A DNA stretch of 64,000 bases from Streptomyces cynarae (lineage in GTDB: Bacteria > Actinomycetota > Actinomycetes > Streptomycetales > Streptomycetaceae): the NCBI RefSeq assembly GCF_025642135.1, contig NZ_CP106793.1, positions 3,145,001 through 3,209,000 of the forward strand, given 5' to 3'. The translations under genes were made by a program, and so were the position numbers. Under the pieces are notes generated by a model. It made no database searches, was not told the origin of the DNA, and saw only the letters and a program-made list of their open reading frames with translations. Positions 36,299 to 45,438 of the stretch are shown piece by piece (the stretch's first letter is position 1; every line of letters starts with the position of its first letter).

Positions 36299-37354
36299 GT
36301 GAAGGTCGACGACATCTACCTGGCCGGCGTGGGCACCTATCTGCCCCCGGCCGTCCCCACCGAACAGGCCGTGAAGGCCGGCTGGTGGGACGCCGACGCC
36401 CGGGAGGCGTCCGGCATCGAGTCGGTGACGGTGGAGAGCGGACTGCCCGCCCCCGAGATGGCGGTGCGCGCGGCGCGCACCGCGCTGCGCCGCTCCGGCC
36501 ACCGCCCCGAGGACTTCGCGTCCCTGCTGCACACCGGCACCTTCAGCCAGGGCCAGGAGGGCTGGTCGGCGCAGCACTACGTGCTGCTGCACACCCTCGC
36601 CACGCCGATCAGCGCGGTCGAGGTGCGCCAGGGCTGCCTGGGCATGCTGTCCGCGCTCGGCATGGCCGCCGCGCAGCTGGCCGCCGCCCCGGAAGGCAAG
36701 GACGCGGTGCTGCTGACGGGCGCGGACACCTTCTCCACTCCGCTGGTGGACCGCTGGCGCGCGATGGACCTGTTCGTGCTCGGCGACGCGGGCTCCGCCC
36801 TGGTGGTCTCCCGCCGCTCCGGCTTCGCGCGGCTGCTGGCCGTCGGCTCGCTGTCGGATCCGCACATGGAGTGGCGCCACCGCGACGGCCGCGTGCAGCT
36901 GCCGCCGCAGCAGCCGCAGGAACGGCTGATGGACTTCCAGTCGCGTTCCGACTACTGGCGGCGCAAGTGGGCCGAGGGGCACACCCCGCCGGGCGGCAGC
37001 TGGCAGGAGCTGTGCGAGGAGGCCGTGCAGCGCACGCTCGCGGAGGCCGGGACCGCCATCGAGGACATCGCCCGCGTGGTCACCGTGTCCTTCACCCGGG
37101 ACGCCCTGGAGGCGATGTTCCTCGAACCGCTCGGCTTCGACATCTCCCGCAGCACCTGGGAGATGGCCCGCCGTACCGGCCACGCCAGCGTCAACGACCT
37201 GGCGATCGGCCTCGAGTACCTGTGGACCACCGGCCAGGTGGTGCCCGGGGACCGGGTCCTGCTGGTCGGCGCGACCCCGGGCATGGAGTGCGGCTGCGCC
37301 GTGGTCGAGATCACCGCGCCGCTCACCGACGAAACGGACGCCGCGTCCGGGTGA
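36299..37354 (+). CDS. ketosynthase III-like enzyme with active-site Cys (ChlB3/CerJ-type)
   Basis: 351 aa thiolase-fold protein of the KSIII group. The nucleophile is in VEVRQGCLGMLSALG. The segment where FabH has HQAN reads VTVSFTRDALEAM, without His, and the FabH GNTSAAS element reads TGHASVNDLAIG; a His there is typical of the KSIII-type acyltransferases of secondary metabolism (ChlB3, CerJ) rather than of FabH. It probably takes an aryl group from the carrier protein and either transfers it or condenses it with a malonyl unit. GTG start, GGAAGGAGG upstream. It has a degenerate paralogue at 45439-46350 and lies in one operon with the AMP ligase and aryl carrier. Confidence 0.88.
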   Translation: MKVDDIYLAGVGTYLPPAVPTEQAVKAGWWDADAREASGIESVTVESGLPAPEMAVRAARTALRRSGHRPEDFASLLHTGTFSQGQEGWSAQHYVLLHTLATPISAVEVRQGCLGMLSALGMAAAQLAAAPEGKDAVLLTGADTFSTPLVDRWRAMDLFVLGDAGSALVVSRRSGFARLLAVGSLSDPHMEWRHRDGRVQLPPQQPQERLMDFQSRSDYWRRKWAEGHTPPGGSWQELCEEAVQRTLAEAGTAIEDIARVVTVSFTRDALEAMFLEPLGFDISRSTWEMARRTGHASVNDLAIGLEYLWTTGQVVPGDRVLLVGATPGMECGCAVVEITAPLTDETDAASG

Positions 37355-37400
37355 CCGCCGCCGACCGCCCCACATCGAGTACGAGTTGAAGGAGACGACC

Positions 37401-39044
37401 ATGCTCGACGGATGCACGCCCTGGCCGCAGGACGTCGCCGAGCGCTACCGCACCGAGGGCTACTGGCGCGGTGAGACGCTGCTGGATCTGCTGGACGAGT
37501 CCGTCCGCCGGGTCGGTGGCAGGACCGCCCTCGTCGGGCCGGGCACCCGGCTGACGTACGACGAACTCGACCGCCGCTCCCGGCGCATGGCCGCGGGCTT
37601 CAGGGCTCGCGGCATCAGGGCCGGGGACCGCGTGGTGGTGCAACTGCCCAACACGCCGGAGTTCGTCGTGGTCTGCTTCGCGCTGTTCCGCCTGGACGCC
37701 AAACCGGTGTTCTGCCTGCCCGCGCACCGTGCGGCCGAGGTCCGCCACCTGTGCGAGCTGTCGCAGGCGGTCGGCTATGTCTTCCCGGCCGAGCTGAACG
37801 GTTTCGACCACCTGGGGCTCGCGCGCCGGGTCCGTGACGAACTGCCCGCGTTGCTACACCTGTTCGTGTACGGCGAGGACACCGCCGGCGTCGGCGCGGT
37901 GCCGCTCGCAGAGGTGGACGCCGAGCCGGAGGAACTGCCCGCGCCGGACCCGTCGGACGTGGCGTTCTTCCTGCTGTCCGGCGGCACCACGGGCCTGCCG
38001 AAGCTGATCCCGCGGATCCACGAGGAGTACGCGTACCAGGCGCGGGCCGCCTCCCAGGCGTCCGGCCTGGGCGAGCGGGACGTGTATCTCGCGGTGCTGC
38101 CGGTCGAGTTCAACTTCACCTGGGGCTGCCCGGGTGTGATCGGAGCACTTCAGCAGGGCGGCACGGTGGTGTTCGCCGAGGAGCCCACGCCCGACGTGTG
38201 CTTCGCGCTCATCGAGCAGGAGGGGGTGACGATAACCTCCGTCGTGCCCAGCGTCGTACAGATGTGGCTCGACGAGGCCGAGTGGCTGGACAACGACATC
38301 TCCTCGCTGCGCACCCTGCAGATCGGCAGCGCGAAGCTGCACCCGGAGGTCGCCGCGCGGGTCGAACCGGCGTTCGGCTGCCGGCTGCAACAGGTGTTCG
38401 GCATGGCGGAGGGCCTGCTGACCTTCACCCGCGAGGGCGATCCGCAGGAGACGGTCCTGACCACGCAGGGCCGCGCGATCTCACCCGCCGACGAGATCCG
38501 CATCGTGGGCGAGGACGACCGCGAGGTGCCGGTCGGCGAGACCGGTGAGCTGCTGGCCCGCGGGCCGTACACACTGCGTGGCTACTACCGGGCGCCGGAG
38601 CACAACGCGCGCGCCTTCACCGCGGACGGCTTCTACCGCAGCGGTGACCTGGCCCGGCTCACCGAGGACGGCAACCTGGTGATCGAGGGCCGCATCAAGG
38701 ACGTCATCATCCGCGGCGGCGACAAGGTCCCGGCCGACGAGGTCGAGCGGCATCTGCTGACCCTGCCGGCGGTGGCGCGGGCTGCGCTGGTGCCCGTACC
38801 CGACACCTACCTGGGCGAGAAGACCTGCGCCTTCGTCGTGCCCCAGGGCACCCCGCCGTCCCTGGTGGAGCTCAAGGAGGCGCTGCGGGCCAGGGGCCTT
38901 GCCGAGTACAAGCTCCCGGACCGGGTCGAGTACCTCGGCAGCCTGCCGCTGACCGGGCTCGGCAAGGTCGACAAGAAGCGGCTGTCCGCGATCGCCCGGG
39001 GCGAGGACGCGCCTGCGGCCGCCGGTCTGCTGCCCGCCGGCTGA
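37401..39044 (+). CDS. aryl-AMP ligase (EntE/DhbE-like)
   Basis: 547 aa ANL ligase of the stand-alone aryl acid type. The core motif is FFLLSGGTTGLPKLIPR; LQQVFGMAEGLLTFTR and YYRSGDLA-like segments follow (GFYRSGDLARL), and the C-terminal lid carries GKVDKK with the catalytic Lys. The pocket segment VEFNFTWGCPG keeps the Asn that in DhbE contacts the carboxylate but has Phe where DhbE has His, so the acid is not simply 2,3-dihydroxybenzoate; a phenazine carboxylate or hydroxyanthranilate-like acid fits the setting. It should load the carrier encoded 38 bp downstream. Start at 37401 chosen because AAGGAG is seven bases ahead. Confidence 0.9.
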   Translation: MLDGCTPWPQDVAERYRTEGYWRGETLLDLLDESVRRVGGRTALVGPGTRLTYDELDRRSRRMAAGFRARGIRAGDRVVVQLPNTPEFVVVCFALFRLDAKPVFCLPAHRAAEVRHLCELSQAVGYVFPAELNGFDHLGLARRVRDELPALLHLFVYGEDTAGVGAVPLAEVDAEPEELPAPDPSDVAFFLLSGGTTGLPKLIPRIHEEYAYQARAASQASGLGERDVYLAVLPVEFNFTWGCPGVIGALQQGGTVVFAEEPTPDVCFALIEQEGVTITSVVPSVVQMWLDEAEWLDNDISSLRTLQIGSAKLHPEVAARVEPAFGCRLQQVFGMAEGLLTFTREGDPQETVLTTQGRAISPADEIRIVGEDDREVPVGETGELLARGPYTLRGYYRAPEHNARAFTADGFYRSGDLARLTEDGNLVIEGRIKDVIIRGGDKVPADEVERHLLTLPAVARAALVPVPDTYLGEKTCAFVVPQGTPPSLVELKEALRARGLAEYKLPDRVEYLGSLPLTGLGKVDKKRLSAIARGEDAPAAAGLLPAG

Positions 39045-39082
39045 CCGTCCCGCCGTCCCACCACCGAGAGGGAGGAACTCCC

Positions 39083-39379
39083 ATGAACAGCACCATCCGA
39101 GCCGAGGACGAGGTGCGGGCGGCGGTCGCCGAGCTGCTCGGCACCGCCCCGCAGGAGGTCCCCGGCGACGCCCGCCTGGTCGACCTCGGGCTGACCTCGC
39201 TCCAGGTCATGCGGCTCGGCTCGCGCTGGCGCCGCGCCGGAATCCGGGTGAAGTACCAGGACCTGGCCGCCGAGCCCACCGTGAACGCCTGGGCCCGGCT
39301 CGTCTCCGAGAACGCCGAGAACGCCGAGAACACTGAGAACACTGAGAACGCCGAGAACTCCGGGAACGGGGAGAGGTGA
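39083..39379 (+). CDS. aryl carrier protein
   Basis: 98 aa carrier of the EntB/DhbB C-terminal type: EVRAAVAELLGTAPQEV, then the phosphopantetheine serine in VDLGLTSLQVMRLGSRWRR, which resembles aryl carriers more than PKS ACPs. The C-terminal tail is a small repeat (ENAEN, ENTEN) produced by a 9-base DNA repeat at about 39309-39358. It receives the acyl group from the ligase encoded upstream and presents it to the KSIII enzymes. GAGGGAGG precedes the ATG. Confidence 0.9.
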   Translation: MNSTIRAEDEVRAAVAELLGTAPQEVPGDARLVDLGLTSLQVMRLGSRWRRAGIRVKYQDLAAEPTVNAWARLVSENAENAENTENTENAENSGNGER

Positions 39380-39386
39380 GGAAATC

Positions 39387-39728
39387 ATGGCCACCCGAGT
39401 ACGGAAATTCCATGTCGCCGGAACGGCTGCCCGGCTCGCCCGGCATCTGCTGGATGCCGACGTGGAACAGCTCGTCCGTTTCTCCTGCGTCGGGGACGAG
39501 GTGACGCTCGACATCCCCGACACGCATTTCCACGTACATCTGCGGGAATCCGGAGACTCGTTCCAGCTGCAATTCCGGATGACCCATGACGGTCCGGCGA
39601 AGCCGCGTTCCTGGTCCCGTCGGCTGCCCGTGTCGGACGGGCTGCCCGGGATAGCCCGGTGCATCGCGGGCGACGTGCGCACCATGGCGCGCGAACTCGC
39701 CCCGCTCACGGCCGCGGCGGGGGTGTGA
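39387..39728 (+). CDS. unknown 113-aa protein in the aryl-extension operon
   Basis: Not recognised. The protein is soluble, mixed alpha/beta: FHVAGTAARLARHLLDAD, then strands FSCVGDEVTLDIPDTHFHVHL and FQLQFRMTHDG, and a C-terminal helix IARCIAGDVRTMARELAPL. The alternating strand pattern could be a small sandwich or a hot-dog-like fold. It starts seven bases after the carrier stop and ends six bases before the transporter start, so it is tightly embedded in the operon. Its likely partner is the carrier or KSIII pair. Function cannot be assigned. Confidence 0.7.
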   Translation: MATRVRKFHVAGTAARLARHLLDADVEQLVRFSCVGDEVTLDIPDTHFHVHLRESGDSFQLQFRMTHDGPAKPRSWSRRLPVSDGLPGIARCIAGDVRTMARELAPLTAAAGV

Positions 39729-39733
39729 GCGCC

Positions 39734-41065
39734 ATGACGACGGCTCTCTTCCCCCGTGCGCGACGCGGCGAACTGCTGGTCGTGGGGCTCTGCTTCGCGG
39801 CGATCGTGTGCGAGGGCTACGACCTGATCGTGTACGGCGCGGTGGTGCCGGAGCTGCTCCGCTACGAGCCGTGGCACCTGACGCCCACCGAGGCGGGCGC
39901 GATCGGCAGCTACGGGTTGTTCGGCATGCTGGTCGGCGCCCTGTGCGCGGGCGCGGTCGCGGACGTCCTGGGGCGTCGCCGCACCGTCCTGATCAGCGTG
40001 GCGTGGTTCTCGCTCGCCATGGCGGCCTGCGCGCTCGCCCCCACGCCCGGCTGGCTCGGGCTGTTCCGGGCGCTCGGCGGTCTGGGCCTGGGCGGGGTCA
40101 TGCCCACGGCGATCGCCCTGACCGTGGAGTGCTCGGCGCCGCACCGGCGCAGCCTCAACAACGCGCTGATGTTCTCCGGTTATTCGGTCGGCGGGATCCT
40201 CGCCGCGGTGCTGGCGATGCCGCTGCTGCCGCGCTACGGCTTCCGCGTCATGTTCTGGATCGGGGTGCTGCCGCTGGTACTGGTGGTGCCTCTGCTGTGG
40301 CGGTACCTGCCGGAGTCGGCGGCGTTCCTGCGGGCCGAGGGCCGTCTCGCCGAGGCGGAGGCGGTGGCACGGCGCTTCACCGCCGGCCGGCCCGCGCCCA
40401 CCGCGCCGCCGCGGGCCGGGCCTCCGCGCGGGCGGTGACACTCGCCCTGTTCTCGCCCCGCCACCTGCGGGCCACCCTGCTGTTCGCCCTGACGAGCTTC
40501 TTCGGACTGCTCCTCGTGTACGGACTGAACACCTGGCTGCCCGAGATCATGAAGGGGGCGGGATACCCGTTGTCGGGGTCGCTGCTGTTCCTCGTCGCGA
40601 TGAACGCGGGCGCGGTGGCCGGCTCACTGCTGCTCGCACCGCTCGGCGACCGCATCGGCATGAAGCCGGTCACCGCGCTCTCCTTCGCCGCCGCCGCGGT
40701 GTCCATCGCCCTGCTCAGCCAGGCGACGTACGCGCCCGCGCTGTATCTGCTCGTCGCGGTCGCCGGATGCGGCACGATCGGCACCCAGATCCTGGTCAAC
40801 GCCTATGTGGCGCTGCACTATCCGCCGCAGATCCGGGCGACCGCGCTGGGCTGGGCGCTCGGGATCGGGCGGTTCGGGGCGGTGGCCGGGCCGGCCGTCG
40901 GGGCTGCTGGTCGCCGCGGACGTCGGTGCGGCGGTGAACTTCTACGCCTTCGCCGTGCCCGCCGTGCTCGGTGCCGGCTCGGTCCTGCTGCTCCCGGGCC
41001 GCCGCCGCACCCAGGTGGCGGCGCCCGCCGCGCCGTCCTCCGAGCCGGTGAAGGCGGCGGCTTGA
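39734..41065 (+). CDS. MFS transporter, aromatic acid/H+ symporter-like (two compensating frame breaks)
   Basis: 444 codons from ATG to stop, but the middle third is shifted: the frame leaves coding near 40425 and returns near 40905, and the intermediate frame carries the missing helices (LFALTSFFGLLLVYGLNTWLP and onward). Reconstructed, it has 12 membrane helices and the AAHS signature: CEGYDLIVYGAVVPEL in helix 1, DVLGRRRT in the loop 2-3 motif and LPESAAFL after helix 6. AAHS proteins move aromatic acids with protons, so it may export or retake a phenazine acid. The two breaks are opposite in sign and fit homopolymer errors. Last gene of the aminotransferase operon. Confidence 0.82.
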
Positions 41066-41160
41066 CGGCCCCGCCTCCCGTCCGCGCGCTCCGGAACTCC
41101 TCGTCCGCCCGCCGTACCTGGCGGGCGGGCAGAGTGCGGGAGCGGACGGCCGGCGGGTGG

Positions 41161-41206
41161 AGGCCTCCGCCCGGGGTGCCGGGGACGGCGGTCCGGGCGG
41201 AGGCCT
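41161..41206. terminator. terminator between the two convergent MFS genes
   Basis: AGGCCTCCGCCCG pairs with CGGGCGGAGGCCT across 20 bases. It lies five bases beyond the frame-corrected stop of the second MFS gene at 41211 and about 100 bases after the first MFS gene. Confidence 0.85.
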
Positions 41207-41210
41207 TCGT

Positions 41211-42852
41211 TCAGTCCGTCGGCGGCAGGGCCGGCACGGCCGTCGGTGCCGTGGCCTCCTCTGGTCCGCCGCTGCGGCGGGGCGGGCTGCCGGGCCGCCG
41301 CCGCGAGCAGCACCCCGAGCGCCATGGCTCCGCAGACCACGAGCAGGGCGGGCACGAGGGCCGCCACGAGGGAGTGGGACAGCACGGTGGAAGCCAGGTC
41401 GGTGATCTTCCGGGCCAGTTCGGGCGAGGCGTCGCGGGCCAGCGCGGGAGCGGACCGGCCGCCTCCGGCCGCGGCACCGGCCGCTGCCCCGGTCATCTCG
41501 TCCACGAACCGCCCGCGCAGCGGAGCGGGCAGCGCGCGGGCCGCGTCGGAGGCTCGCGGGGTCACGTCCGCCAGCAGTCGGTTCTGCAGCACGGCGACCG
41601 CGACCAGACCGCCGAGGACGGAGCCGAACTGGCGGTTGCTGTTGAGAACTCCGGACGCGGCCCCGGCGAGCCGGTGCGGGACGTCGTACGTGGCCAGGGT
41701 CTGCATCGGCCCGAAGGTGCAGCCGACGCCCGCACCCGCGACGGCGAACCCGGGCAGGAAGGCGTACCAGGGCGTGTCCACCTCGGCGATGAACGCCACC
41801 GAGCCGATGCCTGCGATGAACAGCACGAGTCCGGCGACCAGGATGTACTTGCCGCCGACCCGGTCCACGAGACGCCCGGCGACCGGGGCCACGGCGACGG
41901 AGACGACGGCGATGGGCGCCATCGTCAGACCGGTCTTGAGCGCGTTGTAGCCCAGCACCGACTGCAGGTAGATGTTCAGCGGCAGGAAGACACCGACCGT
42001 GCACAGCGACACCAGGACGTTCACGCCGTTCATCAGCGTGTAGTTGCGGTCCTTGAACAGCTCGAACGGGACCAGCGGGGAGCGGCCCTGCTTGCGTCGC
42101 TGGTCCAGCAGGAACAGCAGCAGCACCACGGCACCGGCGGCGAGCACCCCCGGGATGGTGATCCAGCCGTCGACCGTTCCCCAGTCGTAGCGCTGGCCCT
42201 CGGCGAGGCCGTAGGTGAGCAGCACCAGGCCGACGGTGAGCAGCAGCACGCCGACCGGGTCCAGCGAAGCCCGGCGGCCGGGGCGCACGTCGGTCAGCAG
42301 CAGGGGGCCGAGCACCAGGACGGCCACGCCGATGGGCAGGTTGATGTAGAAGACCCAGCGCCAGTCGGCGACGGTGATCAGCAGCCCGCCGAGTGTGGGG
42401 CCCGCGACGGTCGCCACGCCCGCGATCGCGCCCCACACGCCGAGCGCCGAGCCGCGCCGCTCCGCGGGGAAGACCGCGATGATGAACGTCATGGTCTGCG
42501 GCAGCAGTAGCGCCGCGCCCAGGCCCTGCACGAACCGGCCGGCGATCAACTGCTCGGTGTTCTGGGCCAGGCCGCAGGCCATGGACGACACGGTGAAGAG
42601 CACCACGCCGCCGAGGAAGAGGTTGCGCGGCCCCCAGAGGTCGCCGAGGCGCCCCGCGGTGATGAGGAACGCCGCCACGGCGATGACGTAGCCGTTGATC
42701 ATCCAGGCGATGTCGGCGAGGGACGCGTGCAGGTCGCCGGAGATGCTCGGCACGGCGACGTTGATGATCGTCATGTCGAGCATGGTCATGAAGTAGCCGA
42801 GGGACAGCACCGTCAGCATGGCCCAGGGGTTGCCGCGCAGCTTCGTGTTCAT
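41211..42852 (-). CDS. MFS drug transporter, DHA2 (14-TMS) family (frame break near the end)
   Basis: About 546 aa. The start MNTKLRGNPWAMLTVLSLGYFMTMLDMTIINVAVPSI and the sequence ITAGRLGDLWGPR are typical of 14-helix drug:H+ antiporters; motif C-like GPTLGGLLITVADWRWVFYINLPIG is also present. It should expel the toxic product. Near 41275 the reading frame must shift (one G too many in GGGG) to reach the natural end PALPPTD at 41211; unshifted, the frame runs another 270 bases with non-coding composition and into the neighbouring gene. A terminator right after 41211 supports the shorter end. AAGGAG precedes the ATG. It follows the SnoaL-like gene, same strand. Confidence 0.88.
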
Positions 42853-42925
42853 GTGACTCCTTGGGAAGCGGTCCGGTGCGGGCGGCAGCGGCCGGACGCG
42901 TCGCCGCCGCCCCCGGCGGACCGAG

Positions 42926-43276
42926 TCAGCCGAAGAACGGCCGGTCGATGATCCAGAGCCAGGTGCCGTCGGGCTGGCGGTGGGCAACCTCGGCACGGGC
43001 GCCACCGTCGTCGGTGCGCGCCGTCGTCAGGGCGTAGTCGCCGCTGCGCAGCACGGGCAGCACCGTGCCCGCGTCGAACTTGGGCTTCTTCGCCAGCAGT
43101 TGGGTGTAGACCGCGCGCAGCGCCTCGTGGCCGGTGGTCTCGCGGCCCGGCGGGACGGCCACCACGGCGTCCGGCTCGTACAGCGCCAGCAGCCCCTCTA
43201 CGTCCCCGGCGTTGCCGCGTTCGATGAAGAGCCGCAGCAGGTCCTCCGGGCTCTTGGCGGTTTCGCGTTCAGTCAT
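42926..43276 (-). CDS. SnoaL-like/NTF2-fold protein
   Basis: 116 aa with the NTF2-like cone fold: LLRLFIERGNAGDVEGLLALYEPDAVVAVPPG, TGHEALRAVYTQLLAKKP and a closing DGTWLWIIDRPFFG. Members include polyketide cyclases, isomerases and simple binding proteins; PhzA/B belongs to the same fold, but this sequence is of the DUF4440/SnoaL type. It starts at 43276 and is followed 73 bp later by the drug transporter gene. Possible roles are binding of a toxic intermediate or ring closure. No catalytic Asp/His pair can be assigned with confidence. Confidence 0.78.
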   Translation of the reverse strand: MTERETAKSPEDLLRLFIERGNAGDVEGLLALYEPDAVVAVPPGRETTGHEALRAVYTQLLAKKPKFDAGTVLPVLRSGDYALTTARTDDGGARAEVAHRQPDGTWLWIIDRPFFG

Positions 43277-43407
43277 CCGCGTACTCACTCTCCACATCGG
43301 TGTGCGAACGGCAGGCGGCAGCGGTGCGCGCGCGTGCCGGTGCGCACGGGCCTGCCGTCCGGGAATTGTGGCAGTGCATTCCGTTTCGGGGGCAGCGCGA
43401 AGTCCTC

Positions 43408-43429
43408 ACTTGCACAGCGGACTTGCACA
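43408..43429. promoter_or_regulatory. direct repeat in the second P450 promoter region
   Basis: acttgcaca occurs at 43408-43416 and again at 43421-43429, 13 bp apart, in the divergent promoter between the SnoaL-like gene and the P450. It may be an activator site; the spacing does not fit the 11-bp SARP rule. Confidence 0.4.
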
Positions 43430-43537
43430 CGGAATAGGTCCCGGCCGGGCGTTCGACTGCGTACATTGTCCGGGGACCCGGACGGGTCGTACGGTGCCGC
43501 GGATCCGAATGGCTTCCACCGAAGGAATTTCACCGCG

Positions 43538-44785
43538 ATGACCGAAACCGTCACCTCGGAAGACACGGCTGAATTGCTTCCCGAATTCCCACTGCGTTTC
43601 GGCGAGGAGGAGTCCCGCACGGACGGAGCCCTGGCCTACGCGCACCTCGCGACCGGCGACCCGGTGACCCGGGTGCGGCTGCCCAGCGGCCGTCCCGCCT
43701 GGCTGGTCACCGGCTATCAGGAGGTCCGCTCCGTCCTCACCGACGCGCGGGCCTCGCGGCAGGCCGCCGCCCGCTCGGACGGCGCGCAGGTCCTCGCCGT
43801 GGAGCGGGTCGGCACCTCGATCCTCACCCTCGACCCGCCGGACCACACCCGGCTGCGCCGGATCGTGGGCCGGGGCTTCACCGCGCGCCGCAGCGAGGCG
43901 CTGCGGCCCCGCATCGCCGAGATGGCCGGCGAACTGCTCGACGACCTCGCCGCCGGACCGCGTCCCGCGGACATCAACGAGCAGTTCTGCATGCTGCTTC
44001 CGGTCCGGGTCATCTGCGAACTGCTCGGCGTGCCGCTCGGGGACCGGCACCGCTTCGAGGCGTGGCGGGACGCGCTGATCGCCCCGACCGGACCCGACCG
44101 GCCCTTCGACGCCGGTGCGCACCAGGCCCTGCTCGCGTACATCGGCGAGCTCGTGGCGGCCAAGCGCAAGGAACCGGGCGACGACCTGCTGAGCATCCTC
44201 GCCGCCGCCGGGCAGGGCCCCTCGGACAAGGACGACGCCCTGACCGATCAGGAGATCGTCGCGCTCGGCGGCACTCTGCTGGTCGCCGGCTTCGAGACCA
44301 CCGTGGCCCAGCTCGGCCTCTGTCTGCGGGAGATCCTGGGCCGCCCGGAGGGTCTGCTGAGCGTGCCCACGGAGCGGACGGAGCTGGCCGCCGAGGTCGA
44401 GGAGCTGGTCCGCCGGCTGCCCATAGGCAACTTCGGCGGCACGCTGGCCCGGCAGGCGACGGAGGACATGGAGGTGGGCGGCGTCCGCATCCGCGCGGGC
44501 GAGGTGATCGTCGCCGCCACCCAGGCGGCCAACTTCGACCCTGCCGCCTTCCCGGCCCCGCTGGATCACGACCCTGCCCGGGACAACGGCAGCCATCAGA
44601 TGGCCTTCGGCTTCGGTGTGCACCACTGCCTGGGCTCCCCCGTCGCCCGCATCGAGATCCAGGAGGCGTTGCTGGCGCTGCGAACCCGCTTCCCGGACAT
44701 GCGGCTGGCCGTGCCCGACGAGGAGCTGCGGTTCGTGCCCGGCGCGGCCAGCAGGAGGCTGGAGCGGTTCCCGGTCACCTGGTGA
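43538..44785 (+). CDS. cytochrome P450 (paralogue of the one at 24582)
   Basis: 415 aa P450. Haem-binding segment FGFGVHHCLGSPVARIE, ExxR in EELVRRL, I-helix LVAGFETTVAQ with the normal acid-alcohol Glu-Thr pair. The other P450 has Asn at the first Thr, so the two have probably diverged in chemistry. Shared blocks LPSGRPAWL, VGTSIL-LDPPxHTRLRR and GGTLLVAGFE show common descent. It would hydroxylate or couple the phenazine scaffold. No clear Shine-Dalgarno; GAAGGAA lies 13-19 bases upstream of the ATG. A minisatellite begins right after its stop. Confidence 0.93.
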   Translation: MTETVTSEDTAELLPEFPLRFGEEESRTDGALAYAHLATGDPVTRVRLPSGRPAWLVTGYQEVRSVLTDARASRQAAARSDGAQVLAVERVGTSILTLDPPDHTRLRRIVGRGFTARRSEALRPRIAEMAGELLDDLAAGPRPADINEQFCMLLPVRVICELLGVPLGDRHRFEAWRDALIAPTGPDRPFDAGAHQALLAYIGELVAAKRKEPGDDLLSILAAAGQGPSDKDDALTDQEIVALGGTLLVAGFETTVAQLGLCLREILGRPEGLLSVPTERTELAAEVEELVRRLPIGNFGGTLARQATEDMEVGGVRIRAGEVIVAATQAANFDPAAFPAPLDHDPARDNGSHQMAFGFGVHHCLGSPVARIEIQEALLALRTRFPDMRLAVPDEELRFVPGAASRRLERFPVTW

Positions 44786-44860
44786 CCGGCAGTCCCCCAT
44801 CCGGCGCTCCGGGCCCGGGAGGCCTCCTCCCGGGCCCGGTCGCATGCCGGGCCCACGCGC

Positions 44861-45350
44861 GGTCCGTCCGGCAACCCGCACGGGCCCCTCCGCCGCCCAC
44901 GCGTTGCCGAGCCGGGCCCGCCTGGTCCGTCCGGCAACCCGCACGGGCCTCCGCCGCCCACGCGTTGCCGGGCCGGACCCGCACGGTCCGTCCGACCGCC
45001 CACACGGGCCCCCGACGCCCACACGTTCCCGAGCCCGGCCCGCACGGTCCGTCCGACCCCCACACGGACCCCCGACGCCCACACGTTCCCGAGCCCGGCC
45101 CGCACGGTCCGTCCGACCCCCCACACGGACCCCCGACGCCCACACGTTCCCGAGCCCCGCCCGCACGGTCCGTCCGACCCCCCACACGGGCCCCCGACGC
45201 CCACACGTTGCCGAGCCCGGCCCGCGCGGTCCGTCCGACCCCCAACACGAGCCCCCGACGCCCACACGTTGCCGAGCCCGGCCCGCGCGGTCCGTCCGAC
45301 CCCCCACACGGGCCCCCGACGCCCACACGTTGCCGGGCCGGGTCCGGGCG
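44861..45350. repeat. 61-bp minisatellite between P450 and KSIII-like genes
   Basis: ggtccgtccg recurs at about 44861, 44924, 44985, 45046, 45106, 45167, 45228 and 45289, a period of 60-63 bp over eight units, each containing gcccacacgtt or gcccacgcgtt. Both strands are open for long stretches across the array only because the unit lacks stops; I do not consider it coding. It fills the 653-bp gap between the two genes apart from the KSIII-like leader. Confidence 0.93.
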
Positions 45351-45438
45351 TTTGTGAGTGACGTCCACTCAAGAGACGGGCACTGCCCGCGTGTTGTGCT
45401 GCTCTCCGCCGGTCACCGCACCGAAAGGAGGGCACGGG

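Noticed and set aside
40942..41210. Extended C-terminus of the DHA2 transporter to 40942
   Set aside because: The extension is Arg/Pro/Gly-rich, overlaps the end of the convergent MFS gene and passes through a terminator hairpin. A one-base correction gives a natural stop at 41211.
39808..42510. A 900-codon rightward frame spanning both MFS genes
   Set aside because: Only its middle part (about 40425-40905) is real, being the shifted section of the first MFS gene. The remainder is antisense to the DHA2 transporter.
43406..45328. Long open frames on both strands across the 61-bp repeat array and antisense to the second P450
   Set aside because: They are open because the repeat unit lacks stops and because GC-rich coding DNA leaves antisense frames open. 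Composition is Arg/Gly/Pro-rich and no ribosome site or domain is seen.
44861..45350. CRISPR array
   Set aside because: Units are contiguous tandem repeats with no unique spacers, and no cas genes are present. The same holds for the other arrays.
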